NCBI GenBank assembly: GCA_016235885.1
Contig: JACRIH010000528.1
Span: 1 to 38,729, forward strand
Origin: Planctomycetales bacterium
GTDB lineage: Bacteria; Planctomycetota; Planctomycetia; Planctomycetales; Planctomycetaceae
DNA: 38,729 nucleotides
Direction of reading: 5' to 3'
The position numbers were made by a program, and so were the translations under genes. The notes beneath the pieces were generated by a model. The model was not told where the DNA came from. It was given only the letters and a program-made list of their open reading frames with translations, and searched no databases. Numbering within the stretch: the first letter of the stretch is position 1; each line of letters begins with the position of its first letter. Below are positions 25,545-33,424 of the stretch, one piece after another.

Positions 25545-25548
25545 TCCC

Positions 25549-26655
25549 ATGCTCCTCTGGCTCCTCCACCACTTCGCCCCGTTGCTCGATCGCTGGGAAC
25601 TGCTCTCCACCGGCGATTCAAAAGTTTTCGTCACCGCTCGAACGGCACTCGCCAGTCTGACGTCGTTTCTCATCGCGTTCCTGCTGGGACCGATGATTAT
25701 CCACTGGCTGAAGGCGCGGCGAGTTGGCGAGCGGATCGCGAGCGATTCAGAACGGCTCAATGAGTTGCACGCTTCCAAGAACGACACGCCGACGATGGGC
25801 GGGTTGTTCATCATTGGGGCGATTGTCATTTCCGTGCTGCTGTGGTCGGACCTGTCGAGTCAATACGTTCGGCTGAGTCTGATCGCGACGATTGGACTCG
25901 GGGCGCTGGGAGCGGTGGACGATTGGGTCAAACTTCGCCGCCAACGAAACGGACTGGGTGCCGGGCAGAAACTCGGGGTGCAGGTTGGACTGTCGCTGTT
26001 CATCGGAGTGCTGCTTTATCTGCACCACCAACCGACGCAGTTCGGGCTGTCGCTGGTGTCGCCGTTTGGTGGCGGCACGATCTGGTTGGGGGCGGGGTTC
26101 GCGTTGTGGGCGATGCTCGTGCTGGTCGCGAGTTCCAACGCGGTCAATCTGACCGACGGTCTGGATGGGCTGGCGGGCGGGTGTTTGGTGTTCGCCGGAT
26201 CGGCATTCCTCGCTCTGACGTATCTCGCCGGCCACGTGAAGCTCGCGGGCTACCTCAGCATTCCGTACATGCCGGGAACCGGCGAATTGACTGTCGTGAT
26301 GGGAGCGATGGTCGGCGCGGTGATGGGCTTCCTGTGGTTCAACTGCTACCCCGCCGAAGTTTTCATGGGCGACACCGGTTCGCTGCCGCTCGGGGGTCTG
26401 ATCGGACTGGCCGCGCTGGCGGTTCGACAGGAACTCCTGCTCGTCATCATCGGCGGAGTCTTCGTCACCGAAACACTCAGTGTGATCGCGCAAGTCTTCT
26501 GGTTCCGCTGGACTGGCCGCCGCATCCTCGCGTGCAGCCCCCTGCACAATCACTTTCTCTTCCGCGGCCAGCACGAAATGAAGATCGTCGTCCGCTTCTG
26601 GCTGACCGCCGCATTGCTGGCGATCGCGGGTGTGGCAAGCTTGAAAATCAAATGA
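25549..26655 (+). CDS. mraY: phospho-MurNAc-pentapeptide transferase
   Basis: Integral membrane enzyme that moves phospho-MurNAc-pentapeptide onto undecaprenyl phosphate, giving lipid I. The 368 residues contain about ten membrane helices. Signature blocks: NDTPTMGGLFI near 76 (Mg/lipid site), AVDDWVKLRRQRN, NAVNLTDGLDGLAGG, FMGDTGSLPLGG, and C-terminal HNHFLFRGQHEMKIVVRFW. The start at 25549 matches the family N terminus (LLWLLHHFAPLL), yet it sits four bases after a heptamer palindrome and no Shine-Dalgarno sequence is visible. ATG at 25471 would begin inside the repeat. The gap behind it (26656-26839), where murD often sits, holds only a repeat. Confidence 0.96.
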   Translation: MLLWLLHHFAPLLDRWELLSTGDSKVFVTARTALASLTSFLIAFLLGPMIIHWLKARRVGERIASDSERLNELHASKNDTPTMGGLFIIGAIVISVLLWSDLSSQYVRLSLIATIGLGALGAVDDWVKLRRQRNGLGAGQKLGVQVGLSLFIGVLLYLHHQPTQFGLSLVSPFGGGTIWLGAGFALWAMLVLVASSNAVNLTDGLDGLAGGCLVFAGSAFLALTYLAGHVKLAGYLSIPYMPGTGELTVVMGAMVGAVMGFLWFNCYPAEVFMGDTGSLPLGGLIGLAALAVRQELLLVIIGGVFVTETLSVIAQVFWFRWTGRRILACSPLHNHFLFRGQHEMKIVVRFWLTAALLAIAGVASLKIK

Positions 26656-26802
26656 CGAATTACCCAATGACGAAAGAATGACGAAGCTCAAATGACAAAT
26701 AACGCCGACGAATGTGGAGCAGCACCTTGCGAAGAGGCCTCGTCATTCGGACTTCGGATTTCGTCATTCATTCGTCATTCGTGATTTAGTCATTCGTCAT
26801 TC
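26651..26802. repeat. palindrome built from AATGACG / CGTCATT units
   Basis: The left side (26651-26697) has four AATGAC[GA] units; the right side (26741-26802) has repeated CGTCATTC units, several exactly 7 bases apart. The two sides are reverse complementary in unit, and the register slips in places. It overlaps the end of mraY and runs to 37 bases before the ftsW start. Confidence 0.75.
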
Positions 26803-26839
26803 CTCAACTCTTCATTCTCGTTTCGCCCGCCCCTCCCCC

Positions 26840-27934
26840 GTGTCCACCGAACGCCACCTCTTCATTTGCCTGATCTGCGTGCTGCTGGGCTTCGGCGTGC
26901 TGATGGTCCACAGCGCCAGCATCACATCGAAACCGACAGACTGGGAAGAAGTCTACCTGCGGCGGCATTTGATGTGGCTGGCGGTGGGAGTCGTCTCGGC
27001 GGCGGTGGCGGCTCGCATGCCGAGCCGGTTTTGGCGGCAAGCGGCTCCGTGGTTGTTTGTGGCGACGGTGATTCTGCTGGCGGCCGTACTCGTGCCGGGG
27101 ATTGGTCGCCAGGTGAAGGGAGCGCAGAGATGGATTCGGTACGGATCGTTTTCGATTCAGCCGTCCGAACTCGCAAAGATCACGCTCACGCTGTTCATGT
27201 GCTACCTCGTCGATCGGCCGCGTCCCGTGTTGCAAACGTGGGTCCGCGGCACCGTGCCGGTCGTGCTGCCGCTGGTGGTCGTCGTGCCGCTGGTGTTGTT
27301 ACAGCCCGATTTGGGAACGTGCCTGTTTCTGGCGACGGCGGGGGCCACCGCGTTGTTTGTCGGCGGCTGGCCGGTGCGAAACTTCGTGCTCGGCGGCGCG
27401 GCGGTTGTTCCGGCGTTGATTGCGGTCGTGCAACAGAAGCCTTACATGATGCAGCGCATCACCGGCTTCGTCGCGACCTGGACCGACCTCAACGCGGCTC
27501 CGTATCAACTCAAGCAGTCGCTCGTCACGCTCGGAACCGGCGGACTGTGGGGAAGCGGGTTGGGCAAGGGTTGGCAGAAGCTCAGCTTCCTGCCCGAAGC
27601 CAACACGGATTTTGTGTTCGCAGTGATCGGCGAGGAACTCGGCTTGCTGGGGACGTTGTCCGTCGTCGGTCTTTGGTTGGGATTGTTCTTCGTCGGTCTG
27701 CGGATGCTGCGGCCGCTGGATCGCGCGTCGTTCGAATACGTCGCCGGGTTCACACTGCTCACGCAGCTCGTCCTGCAAGCGGCGTTGAACGTGGCCGTCG
27801 TCACCGCGATGGTCCCGCCGAAAGGCATTTCGCATCCGCTGTTGAGTTGCGGCGGCAGCAATCTGGTCGTTAGCCTCACCGCGCTGGGAATCTTTCTCAG
27901 CCTGACACGCCAGCGAGACCCCAACGCTCCGTGA
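26840..27934 (+). CDS. ftsW: FtsW/RodA-type peptidoglycan polymerase (SEDS family)
   Basis: Membrane glycosyltransferase that polymerises lipid II. With GTG at 26840 it has 364 residues and about ten helices. SEDS landmarks: VLMVHSAS near 18, GAQRWIRYGSFSIQPSELAKI near 95, LLQPDLGTCLF, QLKQSLVTLGTGGLWGSGLGKG, LPEANTDFVFAVIGEELG, and PPKGISHPLLSCGGSNLV. Position between mraY and murG favours FtsW over RodA. The longer frame from 26714 would translate a repeat and is rejected; the region just upstream is pyrimidine-rich with no ribosome site. The stop overlaps the murG start as GTGA. The partner transpeptidase (FtsI) and FtsZ are not in the window. Confidence 0.94.
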   Translation: MSTERHLFICLICVLLGFGVLMVHSASITSKPTDWEEVYLRRHLMWLAVGVVSAAVAARMPSRFWRQAAPWLFVATVILLAAVLVPGIGRQVKGAQRWIRYGSFSIQPSELAKITLTLFMCYLVDRPRPVLQTWVRGTVPVVLPLVVVVPLVLLQPDLGTCLFLATAGATALFVGGWPVRNFVLGGAAVVPALIAVVQQKPYMMQRITGFVATWTDLNAAPYQLKQSLVTLGTGGLWGSGLGKGWQKLSFLPEANTDFVFAVIGEELGLLGTLSVVGLWLGLFFVGLRMLRPLDRASFEYVAGFTLLTQLVLQAALNVAVVTAMVPPKGISHPLLSCGGSNLVVSLTALGIFLSLTRQRDPNAP

Positions 27935-29067
27935 CGCAACCAACCTGTTTCGTCTTCGCCGGAGGTGGCACCGGTGGTCACCTGATGCCCGGCCTTGCGG
28001 TGGCTGCGGAACTTCTGCGCAACGAGCCGAACGCGCGGATGATCTTTGTCGGTTCATCGCGCGCCCTCGAACGCCAGATTTTCAGCCAGCCAGAAGGACA
28101 ACGGTTCGAGCACGTGATACTGGCCGCCGAACCGCTCGCCACCGTGCGGCGGAATCCGTGGCGATTCATCTGGCGCAATTGGCGAGCCTACCGCGAAGCT
28201 CGGCACCTCCTCCGGGACGTCCGTCCGACAGTCGTGATCGGACTGGGCGGCTACGCCAGCTTCCCCGTCATTCTCGCGGCGCAGCGACTCGGCATTCCGA
28301 CGCTGCTGCTGGAACAAAACGTGATCCCCGGCAAAGCGACTCGTTGGCTGAGCCACCGCGCCAGCGCTGTCTGCACGTCGTTCGAGGCCACTTCGTCACA
28401 CCTGCCACGCGGCGTGCGAGTCGTCGTCACCGGCAACCCGGTTCGTGCCGAGATTGTCGATCTGCGCAACATCACCACTCCACCTCAAGGCAAGGTTCAG
28501 GTCGACCGGGACGAGCGACCGCCGACACTGCTTGTGTTGGGGGGCAGCCAAGGGGCGAGTGCGATCAACTGGGCGATGATCGCGGCGGTCGAACAGCTTC
28601 GCTCGCGGTTGAGTGGCTGGCGAATCGTGCATCAAGCCGGAGCCACCGATGCCGATGCGGTCGGGCAACGGTACACGACGATGCAGGTTGACCACCTGGT
28701 CGCACCATTTTTCGCCGACATGGCCGCGCAGTACCGACAAGCCTCGCTCATCGTCTCGCGAGCCGGAGCCACGACACTCGCGGAACTCGCCTGCGCCGGT
28801 TGCCCTGCGATTCTCATCCCGTATCCCTTGGCCGCCGACAATCATCAGCAACTCAACGCCGACAAGTTCGTGGCTGCCGGAGCCGCTCGGATTGTGGTCC
28901 AGGCGATCGAACCCGGCGACACGGCCAATCGACTCCAGCGCGAAATCGAATTCGTGCTCGACGATCCGGCCCGCCTGATCGCGATGCGGTCGGCCATGTT
29001 CGGACTGGCTCGACCAGACGCGGCTCAGCGAGTCGTCGTGGAAATCGAATCGCTCCGGCACCGCTGA
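27931..29067 (+). CDS. murG: UDP-GlcNAc:lipid I N-acetylglucosaminyltransferase
   Basis: Membrane-associated GT28 enzyme that adds GlcNAc to lipid I, producing lipid II. The 378-residue length is normal. The N-domain has the glycine loop AGGGTGGHLMPGLAVA (near 10) and GLGGYASFPVILAA; the acceptor region has LLEQNVIPGKATR; the C-domain has LVLGGSQGASAIN, VSRAGATTLAEL (UDP-GlcNAc site) and IPYPLAADNHQQLNA. The GTG start overlaps the ftsW stop by four bases (GTGA), a sign of translational coupling. It is the last gene of the cluster; murC does not follow. Confidence 0.97.
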   Translation: MTQPTCFVFAGGGTGGHLMPGLAVAAELLRNEPNARMIFVGSSRALERQIFSQPEGQRFEHVILAAEPLATVRRNPWRFIWRNWRAYREARHLLRDVRPTVVIGLGGYASFPVILAAQRLGIPTLLLEQNVIPGKATRWLSHRASAVCTSFEATSSHLPRGVRVVVTGNPVRAEIVDLRNITTPPQGKVQVDRDERPPTLLVLGGSQGASAINWAMIAAVEQLRSRLSGWRIVHQAGATDADAVGQRYTTMQVDHLVAPFFADMAAQYRQASLIVSRAGATTLAELACAGCPAILIPYPLAADNHQQLNADKFVAAGAARIVVQAIEPGDTANRLQREIEFVLDDPARLIAMRSAMFGLARPDAAQRVVVEIESLRHR

Positions 29068-29070
29068 TTT

Positions 29071-29132
29071 ACCAACCCGATGCGTAAGCGAGGACTCTCA
29101 TTTCTCGGTCCTCGCATACGCTTCGGGTTGGT
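29071..29132. repeat. inverted repeat, 25-base arms (copy 2 of the CGAAGCG family)
   Basis: Left arm 29071-29095 (ACCAACCCGATGCGTAAGCG...) and right arm 29108-29132 are reverse complements with two mismatches. It starts three bases after the murG stop and could end the transcript, although there is no T-run. Confidence 0.85.
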
Positions 29133-29161
29133 GTTTGGTAACAAAGATAAGGATCTACAAC

Positions 29162-29551
29162 ATGTCTGAAATTCTCGCGTCCACCTTTGTGCTGGCTGTC
29201 AACGATCTTGCTGCTTCGAAGAGGTTTTATCTCGAAAAGCTGGGCTTCGCCGAAGACTTCAGCGTCGACGGATGGGCATTCTTGAGTCGCGGCGCTTGTA
29301 AGCTGCGTCTTGGCCATTGTCCCGATGCGATGCCGATGTCGAAGGCTCAGGATCACTCGTGGTTCGCATATCTTCACGTCCGGGACGCATCTGGTCTTTA
29401 CGAAGAGACCGTCAAGAATGGTGTGGAGATTTGGCACAGACTCGCGGACAAGCCTTGGGGAATCCGCGAATTTTCTGTCGTCACTCCAGACGGTCACAGG
29501 ATTGTGTTTGGGGAAAGATTGCCTGTTTATACCTCACGCGGTCCAGAATGA
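29162..29551 (+). CDS. VOC (glyoxalase/bleomycin-resistance fold) protein
   Basis: A 129-residue protein with one full pair of beta-alpha-beta-beta-beta modules. The N-terminal part TFVLAVNDLAASKRFYLEKLG is the classic VOC opening, and the C-terminal part ends in REFSVVTPDGHRIVFGE, with the family's DP.G and terminal Glu. The substrate cannot be assigned: the superfamily covers lyases, dioxygenases and antibiotic-binding proteins. The ATG at 29162 has AAGGAT about nine bases upstream. It lies between two palindromes and faces the DUF2130 gene. Confidence 0.9.
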   Translation: MSEILASTFVLAVNDLAASKRFYLEKLGFAEDFSVDGWAFLSRGACKLRLGHCPDAMPMSKAQDHSWFAYLHVRDASGLYEETVKNGVEIWHRLADKPWGIREFSVVTPDGHRIVFGERLPVYTSRGPE

Positions 29552-29563
29552 GACATTTCTGCG

Positions 29564-29630
29564 GTAGCCACTCTCGCCAGAGAGTGGGTGTTTTTCCCTG
29601 TGGAACCCACGCTCTGGCGACCGTGGCTAC
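29564..29630. repeat. BIME, full copy of the family at 1-60
   Basis: GTAG (29564-29567), hairpin 29568-29587 (CCACTCTC/GAGAGTGG, loop GCCA), T-rich spacer, hairpin 29607-29626 (CCACGCTC/GACCGTGG, one mismatch), CTAC (29627-29630). It lies between convergent stops. Confidence 0.88.
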
Positions 29631-29658
29631 CATCCCAAATATTAGGTTTGACGCAGCA

Positions 29659-30936
29659 CTAGGTCGCGCCAACTTCACTGCCATCACCGAGCAGCTTTAC
29701 ATCCAGCCCCTCGATTTCTTGTAGCGACTTTCCCGCGATACCTTGCAGATCGCCGTACATTCCCACCGTGGCCTGCATGACCATTTCGATTTGCGTCTCG
29801 CGTTTGGCCCATTGCTTTGTGATCACTTTGCGCTCTTTGTCCAAATCCTCACGCATGGCGGCGAACGCTTCGGCGATGGCTTGCACGCGATGGCGGAAGC
29901 GCGGGCCGGTCATGTATTGGTAGACCATTTCCATCTTGGTCTGCTGTCCCTCGCCGGCCTGACGGGCCACGCCGACTTCGATCAACGTCTGCCGCAATGC
30001 CAGCGCCACGGGGACGGCTGACCGGGATTCGGTCACCCACACGCCGTCGATCAGGTCGAATGTGTCGACCCCCTTCGGCAGGGTTTGGGTGACGACCACC
30101 GCGATCTCCGCCTTCGCCACGCGCTGATCCTCGCGGAGCTTGGGCAGCCAGCCGTCGCTCCAATTCTTGGTCCGTTTGGATTCCCAAAGGATGGTCCCAC
30201 ACGGCTGGCCCAGCAGGCCGAGGACACGGTGCAACACGTCGCCGCCGTGCTCCCCCTTGGGAACCGGTTCGACAGTGTCCCGCGGAAACCGAGTGCGCAG
30301 TAGCGTCTCCAATTCGAGTTCCTGTACTTCGCCCTGCATCTGCTGCGAACCTTGTTCGGCCTTGCGCAATGCGTCAGCTAGCCGTGTCTGCAGGTCGGTG
30401 ATCGTCTTTTCCTTCTCTGCCAGCTTCAGTCGGCTCTGTTCGTCGGCCCCCTTCACAGCCTGCACGCGAGCTTGTTCCAGCGTCTCCTGCACCCGCTTTT
30501 CGATCGTGACTTCCAGCTCTCGCTTGGCGTCATCAAACTCCCGTTGCTTGCGAAGGGCGTCCGCTTCCGCCTGCTGCGCCTCCACGAGTTTCGCGTTTCG
30601 CTCCTCGATGATCCCGAGCAGCTCGGCGTTCTGTTTGTCCTTGGCGTCCAGGTCCGCGCCCAGCGCGAGTCGTGCCTTCTTGTTCTCTTCGGCGGCAATC
30701 GTCGCGCGGCCCGCCTTGACCTGTTCCGCGACCTGATTGTCGAAATCAGCCCTCGCTCGTTCGAGGCGTTCGCTCTCGGCCTTCACCGCGTCCCGTTCCT
30801 TGCGGAGTTCGGCGTCCTTGTCGGCGATCTGCTTCTCGTACCGCGCCCGCGTCGCATCGACGATCGGCGCGGCGAGCGATTCGGTCAGTTTAATTTCCGT
30901 CTTGCAGTGCGGACAAATGATCGTTGGTTCAAGCAT
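29659..30936 (-). CDS. DUF2130 coiled-coil protein
   Basis: A 425-residue protein. A CPHC zinc-knuckle-like start (residues 9-12) is followed by a long, charged coiled coil (about 30-200), then a globular DUF2130 domain. In that domain EHGGDVLHRVLG is followed by ILWESKRTKNWSDGWL; an acidic residue, a beta strand and an E-x-K arrangement fit the core of PD-(D/E)XK nuclease-fold proteins, where DUF2130 is, as far as I recall, placed. Activity is not established. A structural relation to coiled-coil nucleases or to RmuC-like proteins is possible. It stands alone between two BIMEs. Confidence 0.9.
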   Translation of the reverse strand: MLEPTIICPHCKTEIKLTESLAAPIVDATRARYEKQIADKDAELRKERDAVKAESERLERARADFDNQVAEQVKAGRATIAAEENKKARLALGADLDAKDKQNAELLGIIEERNAKLVEAQQAEADALRKQREFDDAKRELEVTIEKRVQETLEQARVQAVKGADEQSRLKLAEKEKTITDLQTRLADALRKAEQGSQQMQGEVQELELETLLRTRFPRDTVEPVPKGEHGGDVLHRVLGLLGQPCGTILWESKRTKNWSDGWLPKLREDQRVAKAEIAVVVTQTLPKGVDTFDLIDGVWVTESRSAVPVALALRQTLIEVGVARQAGEGQQTKMEMVYQYMTGPRFRHRVQAIAEAFAAMREDLDKERKVITKQWAKRETQIEMVMQATVGMYGDLQGIAGKSLQEIEGLDVKLLGDGSEVGAT

Positions 30937-30979
30937 GGCGTCTCCGTGTGAAGATTTCGCGGCACATCATACTCGATTC

Positions 30980-31065
30980 GTAGCCGTCACGCTCCGCGTG
31001 ACGAGCCGAGTCGGGATTCGGCATCCATTCGCCATTCAGCTCATCACGCGGAGCGTGATGGCTAC
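30980..31065. repeat. BIME: GTAG-hairpin-spacer-hairpin-CTAC
   Basis: GTAG at 30980-30983, hairpin 30985-31003 (CGTCACGC/GCGTGACG), spacer, hairpin 31042-31060 (CATCACGC/GCGTGATG), CTAC at 31062-31065. The two hairpins differ by a compensated base pair (G-C against A-T). It lies in the divergent gap between the DUF2130 and DUF1501 genes. Confidence 0.87.
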
Positions 31066-31206
31066 GTAAAATCGTCCGAGTCGACAACCAGGTGACGGTA
31101 CATCTCGGCAACGTCTCTCTTGTGCCCGCCGCGAACGTGTCGATAGATTAGCCGAGGCCGATGTGTTGCGGTGCGAAAACAACCTGACCCGGTCGGAGGC
31201 TGTTGC

Positions 31207-32637
31207 ATGCGACTTGCGAGGAATGGGCATCTTCCCGTTGACCGGCGGACGTTTCTCGTCGCGGGCGGGTTGAGTTACTTCGGGCACGATCTTGCGTCAC
31301 CGCTGCTGGCGGCGGAAGGGGCGGGTGGTCCGCAACGCGGGCGAAAAGTCGCCAAGTCGGTGATCATGATCTGGCTGAGTGGCGGCGCGTCGCATATCGA
31401 CTCGTGGGATATGAAGCCCACAGCGCCGGCCGAATATCGTGGCCCGTTTCAGCCGGTTGCGACGAGTACACCTGGCGTGTTGCTGTGCGAACACCTGCCG
31501 CACACGGCGCGGCAGGCGCATCATCTGGCGGTGGTGCGGTCACTCGGTGACTTCGCGCGCGGCACGGGGGACCATCACGCGGGGTACTACTACAACCTGA
31601 CGGGACACGCACCCGATCAGTCGTTTCATCGGCTGTTGAACGCGCGCACGCCGTATCCCACCGACTGGCCGTCGATGGCTTCGGTCGTGTCGTACAAGCG
31701 ACCGCCGCACCCGTACCTGCCCTCCGCCATCACGCTGCCGCAGAAGGAAGGGGCACCCGAGTACACGCGACCGGGACAGTTCGCGGCGCGGATCGGGATT
31801 GAATACGACCCCGTGTTCGTCGATGGCTCGCGTGAAAAGCCGCTGGAGTTTTCCGCACCGGCTCTAAAACTGTCGGGAGACACGACCGTCGCACGACTCG
31901 GCTCGCGCCGCGAACTGTTGGCCGCGCTGGATGACGCGCAGCGCCTGACCGACCGCTCGCTGGCCGCCGGAGATTATTCCAAACAGCAGCACAAGGCGTT
32001 CTCGCTCCTCACATCAACGCAGACTAAGGCCGCGTTCGATATCCACGCCGAACCCGAATCAGTCCGTGAAAAGTACGGCCGCACGATCACCGCCACGTCG
32101 CTGTTGATGGCGCGGCGGCTCGTCGAAGCGGGCGTGCCGTTCGTCACCGTGTTCTGGAAGGAGGACAAGGAAGTTTCCAGTCTGTGTAAGAGCGGCGGCG
32201 GATGGGACACGCACGGCAACAATTTCAACTGTCTGAAGGACCGCCTGCTGCCGGAATTCGACCGTCCGTTTGCCGCGCTGCTCGACGATCTGCATCAGCG
32301 TGGCCTGCTGGATGAAACGCTGGTGCTGGTATCGAGCGAGATGGGGCGCAAGCCAAAGATCGGCGATCCGCGCTCCGGCGGCCCAAACGGCGCGGGCCGA
32401 GACCACTGGACCGCGTGCATGTCCGTGCTGCTGGCCGGCGGCGGAATCCGCGGAGGCCAAGTCTACGGCACGACCGACAAGCACGCCGAATACCCGGCCG
32501 ACAACCCCGTCGCTCCCGAAGACATTTCGAAGACTGTCTACCACGCGATGGGCCTCCACGACCTCTCCGCCCGCGACCGCGAAGGGCGACCGTTCAACCT
32601 GCTCGAAGAGGGCGAGGCGATCACGGGGCTGTTTTGA
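31207..32637 (+). CDS. DUF1501 family protein with twin-arginine leader (second copy)
   Basis: Second DUF1501 protein, 476 residues. The leader VDRRTFLVAGGLSYFG is a twin-arginine signal. Landmarks: SGGASHIDSWDMKPTAP near 56, GTGDHHAGYYYNLTGH near 118, GWDTHGNNF near 333, SSEMGRKPKIGDP and GAGRDHWTACMSV. ATG at 31207 was preferred to GTG at 31171 because GGAGG ends seven bases upstream and the leader starts normally. Unlike the copy at 2674-4014 it has no DUF1549 partner beside it; neighbours are a DUF2130 gene and an AbiE-type module. Sequence differs enough from the first copy that it is not a recent duplicate. Confidence 0.92.
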   Translation: MRLARNGHLPVDRRTFLVAGGLSYFGHDLASPLLAAEGAGGPQRGRKVAKSVIMIWLSGGASHIDSWDMKPTAPAEYRGPFQPVATSTPGVLLCEHLPHTARQAHHLAVVRSLGDFARGTGDHHAGYYYNLTGHAPDQSFHRLLNARTPYPTDWPSMASVVSYKRPPHPYLPSAITLPQKEGAPEYTRPGQFAARIGIEYDPVFVDGSREKPLEFSAPALKLSGDTTVARLGSRRELLAALDDAQRLTDRSLAAGDYSKQQHKAFSLLTSTQTKAAFDIHAEPESVREKYGRTITATSLLMARRLVEAGVPFVTVFWKEDKEVSSLCKSGGGWDTHGNNFNCLKDRLLPEFDRPFAALLDDLHQRGLLDETLVLVSSEMGRKPKIGDPRSGGPNGAGRDHWTACMSVLLAGGGIRGGQVYGTTDKHAEYPADNPVAPEDISKTVYHAMGLHDLSARDREGRPFNLLEEGEAITGLF

Positions 32638-32655
32638 TGGTCGAGGAGGGAGGGT

Positions 32656-32727
32656 GGCTGGGGTCGAACGCGCAGTGAGTCTCCAGTCCACCGTTCGCTG
32701 GGGGGTTCGCTTCGATCAACCCCAGCC
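32656..32727. repeat. inverted repeat downstream of DUF1501
   Basis: GGCTGGGGTCGA (32656-32667) pairs with TCAACCCCAGCC (32716-32727), allowing one G-T pair, 19 bases after the DUF1501 stop. It is another palindrome at a gene end. Confidence 0.6.
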
Positions 32728-32770
32728 CCCCGTCGGTTTACCACTGGATTTAACCACCTATTTATTTTTC

Positions 32771-32798
32771 GCGAAAAAGTTATACAACTTGCGAAAAA
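32771..32798. promoter_or_regulatory. AT-rich operator-like region before the AbiE-type pair
   Basis: Two direct repeats GCGAAAAA (32771-32778 and 32791-32798), 20 bases apart, flank an interrupted palindrome AAGTT/AACTT (32777-32790) that contains TATACA. AbiEi antitoxins are known to repress their own promoters through repeats, which makes this the likely operator. It is only about 20 bases from the start codon and far richer in A+T than its surroundings. Confidence 0.4.
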
Positions 32799-32816
32799 AC
32801 GAAATGAGATCCTGAC

Positions 32817-33422
32817 GTGCAATCCATTGAAGACAAAGTGCTTAGCAGAGTATACGGGAAGAAGAGGGGTTGGATATTCACTCCAGCCATCTTTTTGGAC
32901 TTGGGGAATGATGCATCCATCCGAAAAGCGTTGGAGAGCCTCTGTGATCGGCAACTGATTCGACGGCTGGGTCGGGGACTGTACGACTACCCGAAGGTAC
33001 ATCCCAAACTCGAGATTCTCTCTCCAACCCCTGAAGCCATTGCACACGCGCTGGCTGGCAAGGACCGTTTGCGGATCCTGCCTTCGGGCGCTTATGCCGC
33101 GAACCTTTTGGGCCTGTCACTCCAAGTTCCCGCGCGCGCGATCTTTCTGACTGATGGGGCCTGCCGGAGCATCAAGGTCGGCAACCAAACGATCATTCTC
33201 AAACGCACAACGCCCAAGAACATGGCTGCGGCTGGTCGTGTCAGTGGATTGGTAATCCAAGCGCTTCGCCATCTTGGCCAAGATCACGTCGATGAACAGG
33301 TTGTCCAAAAGCTGAACTCACGACTGAGCGATGACGACCTTCGCATTCTGATGAGCGATATCAATCTGGCTCCAGCTTGGATTGGCAACATCATCCGTCG
33401 TCTCACGAAGAACAGAGACTAA
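32817..33422 (+). CDS. AbiEi/DUF6088-type antitoxin
   Basis: A 201-residue protein, probably the antitoxin and autorepressor of a type IV toxin-antitoxin pair. The N-terminal winged-helix region (about 1-60) contains RGWIFTPAIFLDL and LIRRLGRGLYDYPK, the latter typical of AbiEi and DUF6088 proteins. The middle, SPTPEAIAHALAGKD and ILPSGAYAANLLGLS, matches the DUF6088 pattern. It starts at GTG 32817 with a weak ribosome site and ends two bases before the toxin start, so translation is likely coupled. Codon use and base composition are less GC-rich than in neighbouring housekeeping genes, suggesting acquisition by transfer. Confidence 0.85.
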   Translation: MQSIEDKVLSRVYGKKRGWIFTPAIFLDLGNDASIRKALESLCDRQLIRRLGRGLYDYPKVHPKLEILSPTPEAIAHALAGKDRLRILPSGAYAANLLGLSLQVPARAIFLTDGACRSIKVGNQTIILKRTTPKNMAAAGRVSGLVIQALRHLGQDHVDEQVVQKLNSRLSDDDLRILMSDINLAPAWIGNIIRRLTKNRD

Positions 33423-33424
33423 CA

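Larger units (their letters stand above)
25060..25548. other. 489-base repeat-filled gap between murF and mraY
   Basis: No gene is supported here. Besides the hairpin over the murF stop, it holds four separate palindromic elements in a row: 25133-25212, 25257-25388, 25395-25426 and 25438-25544. Only short unique stretches separate them. No plausible promoter was seen. Confidence 0.75.

Noticed and set aside
26714-26839. Upstream ATG start for ftsW
   Set aside because: The added 42 residues translate the heptamer palindrome and are Arg/His/Ser-rich, unlike any FtsW N terminus.
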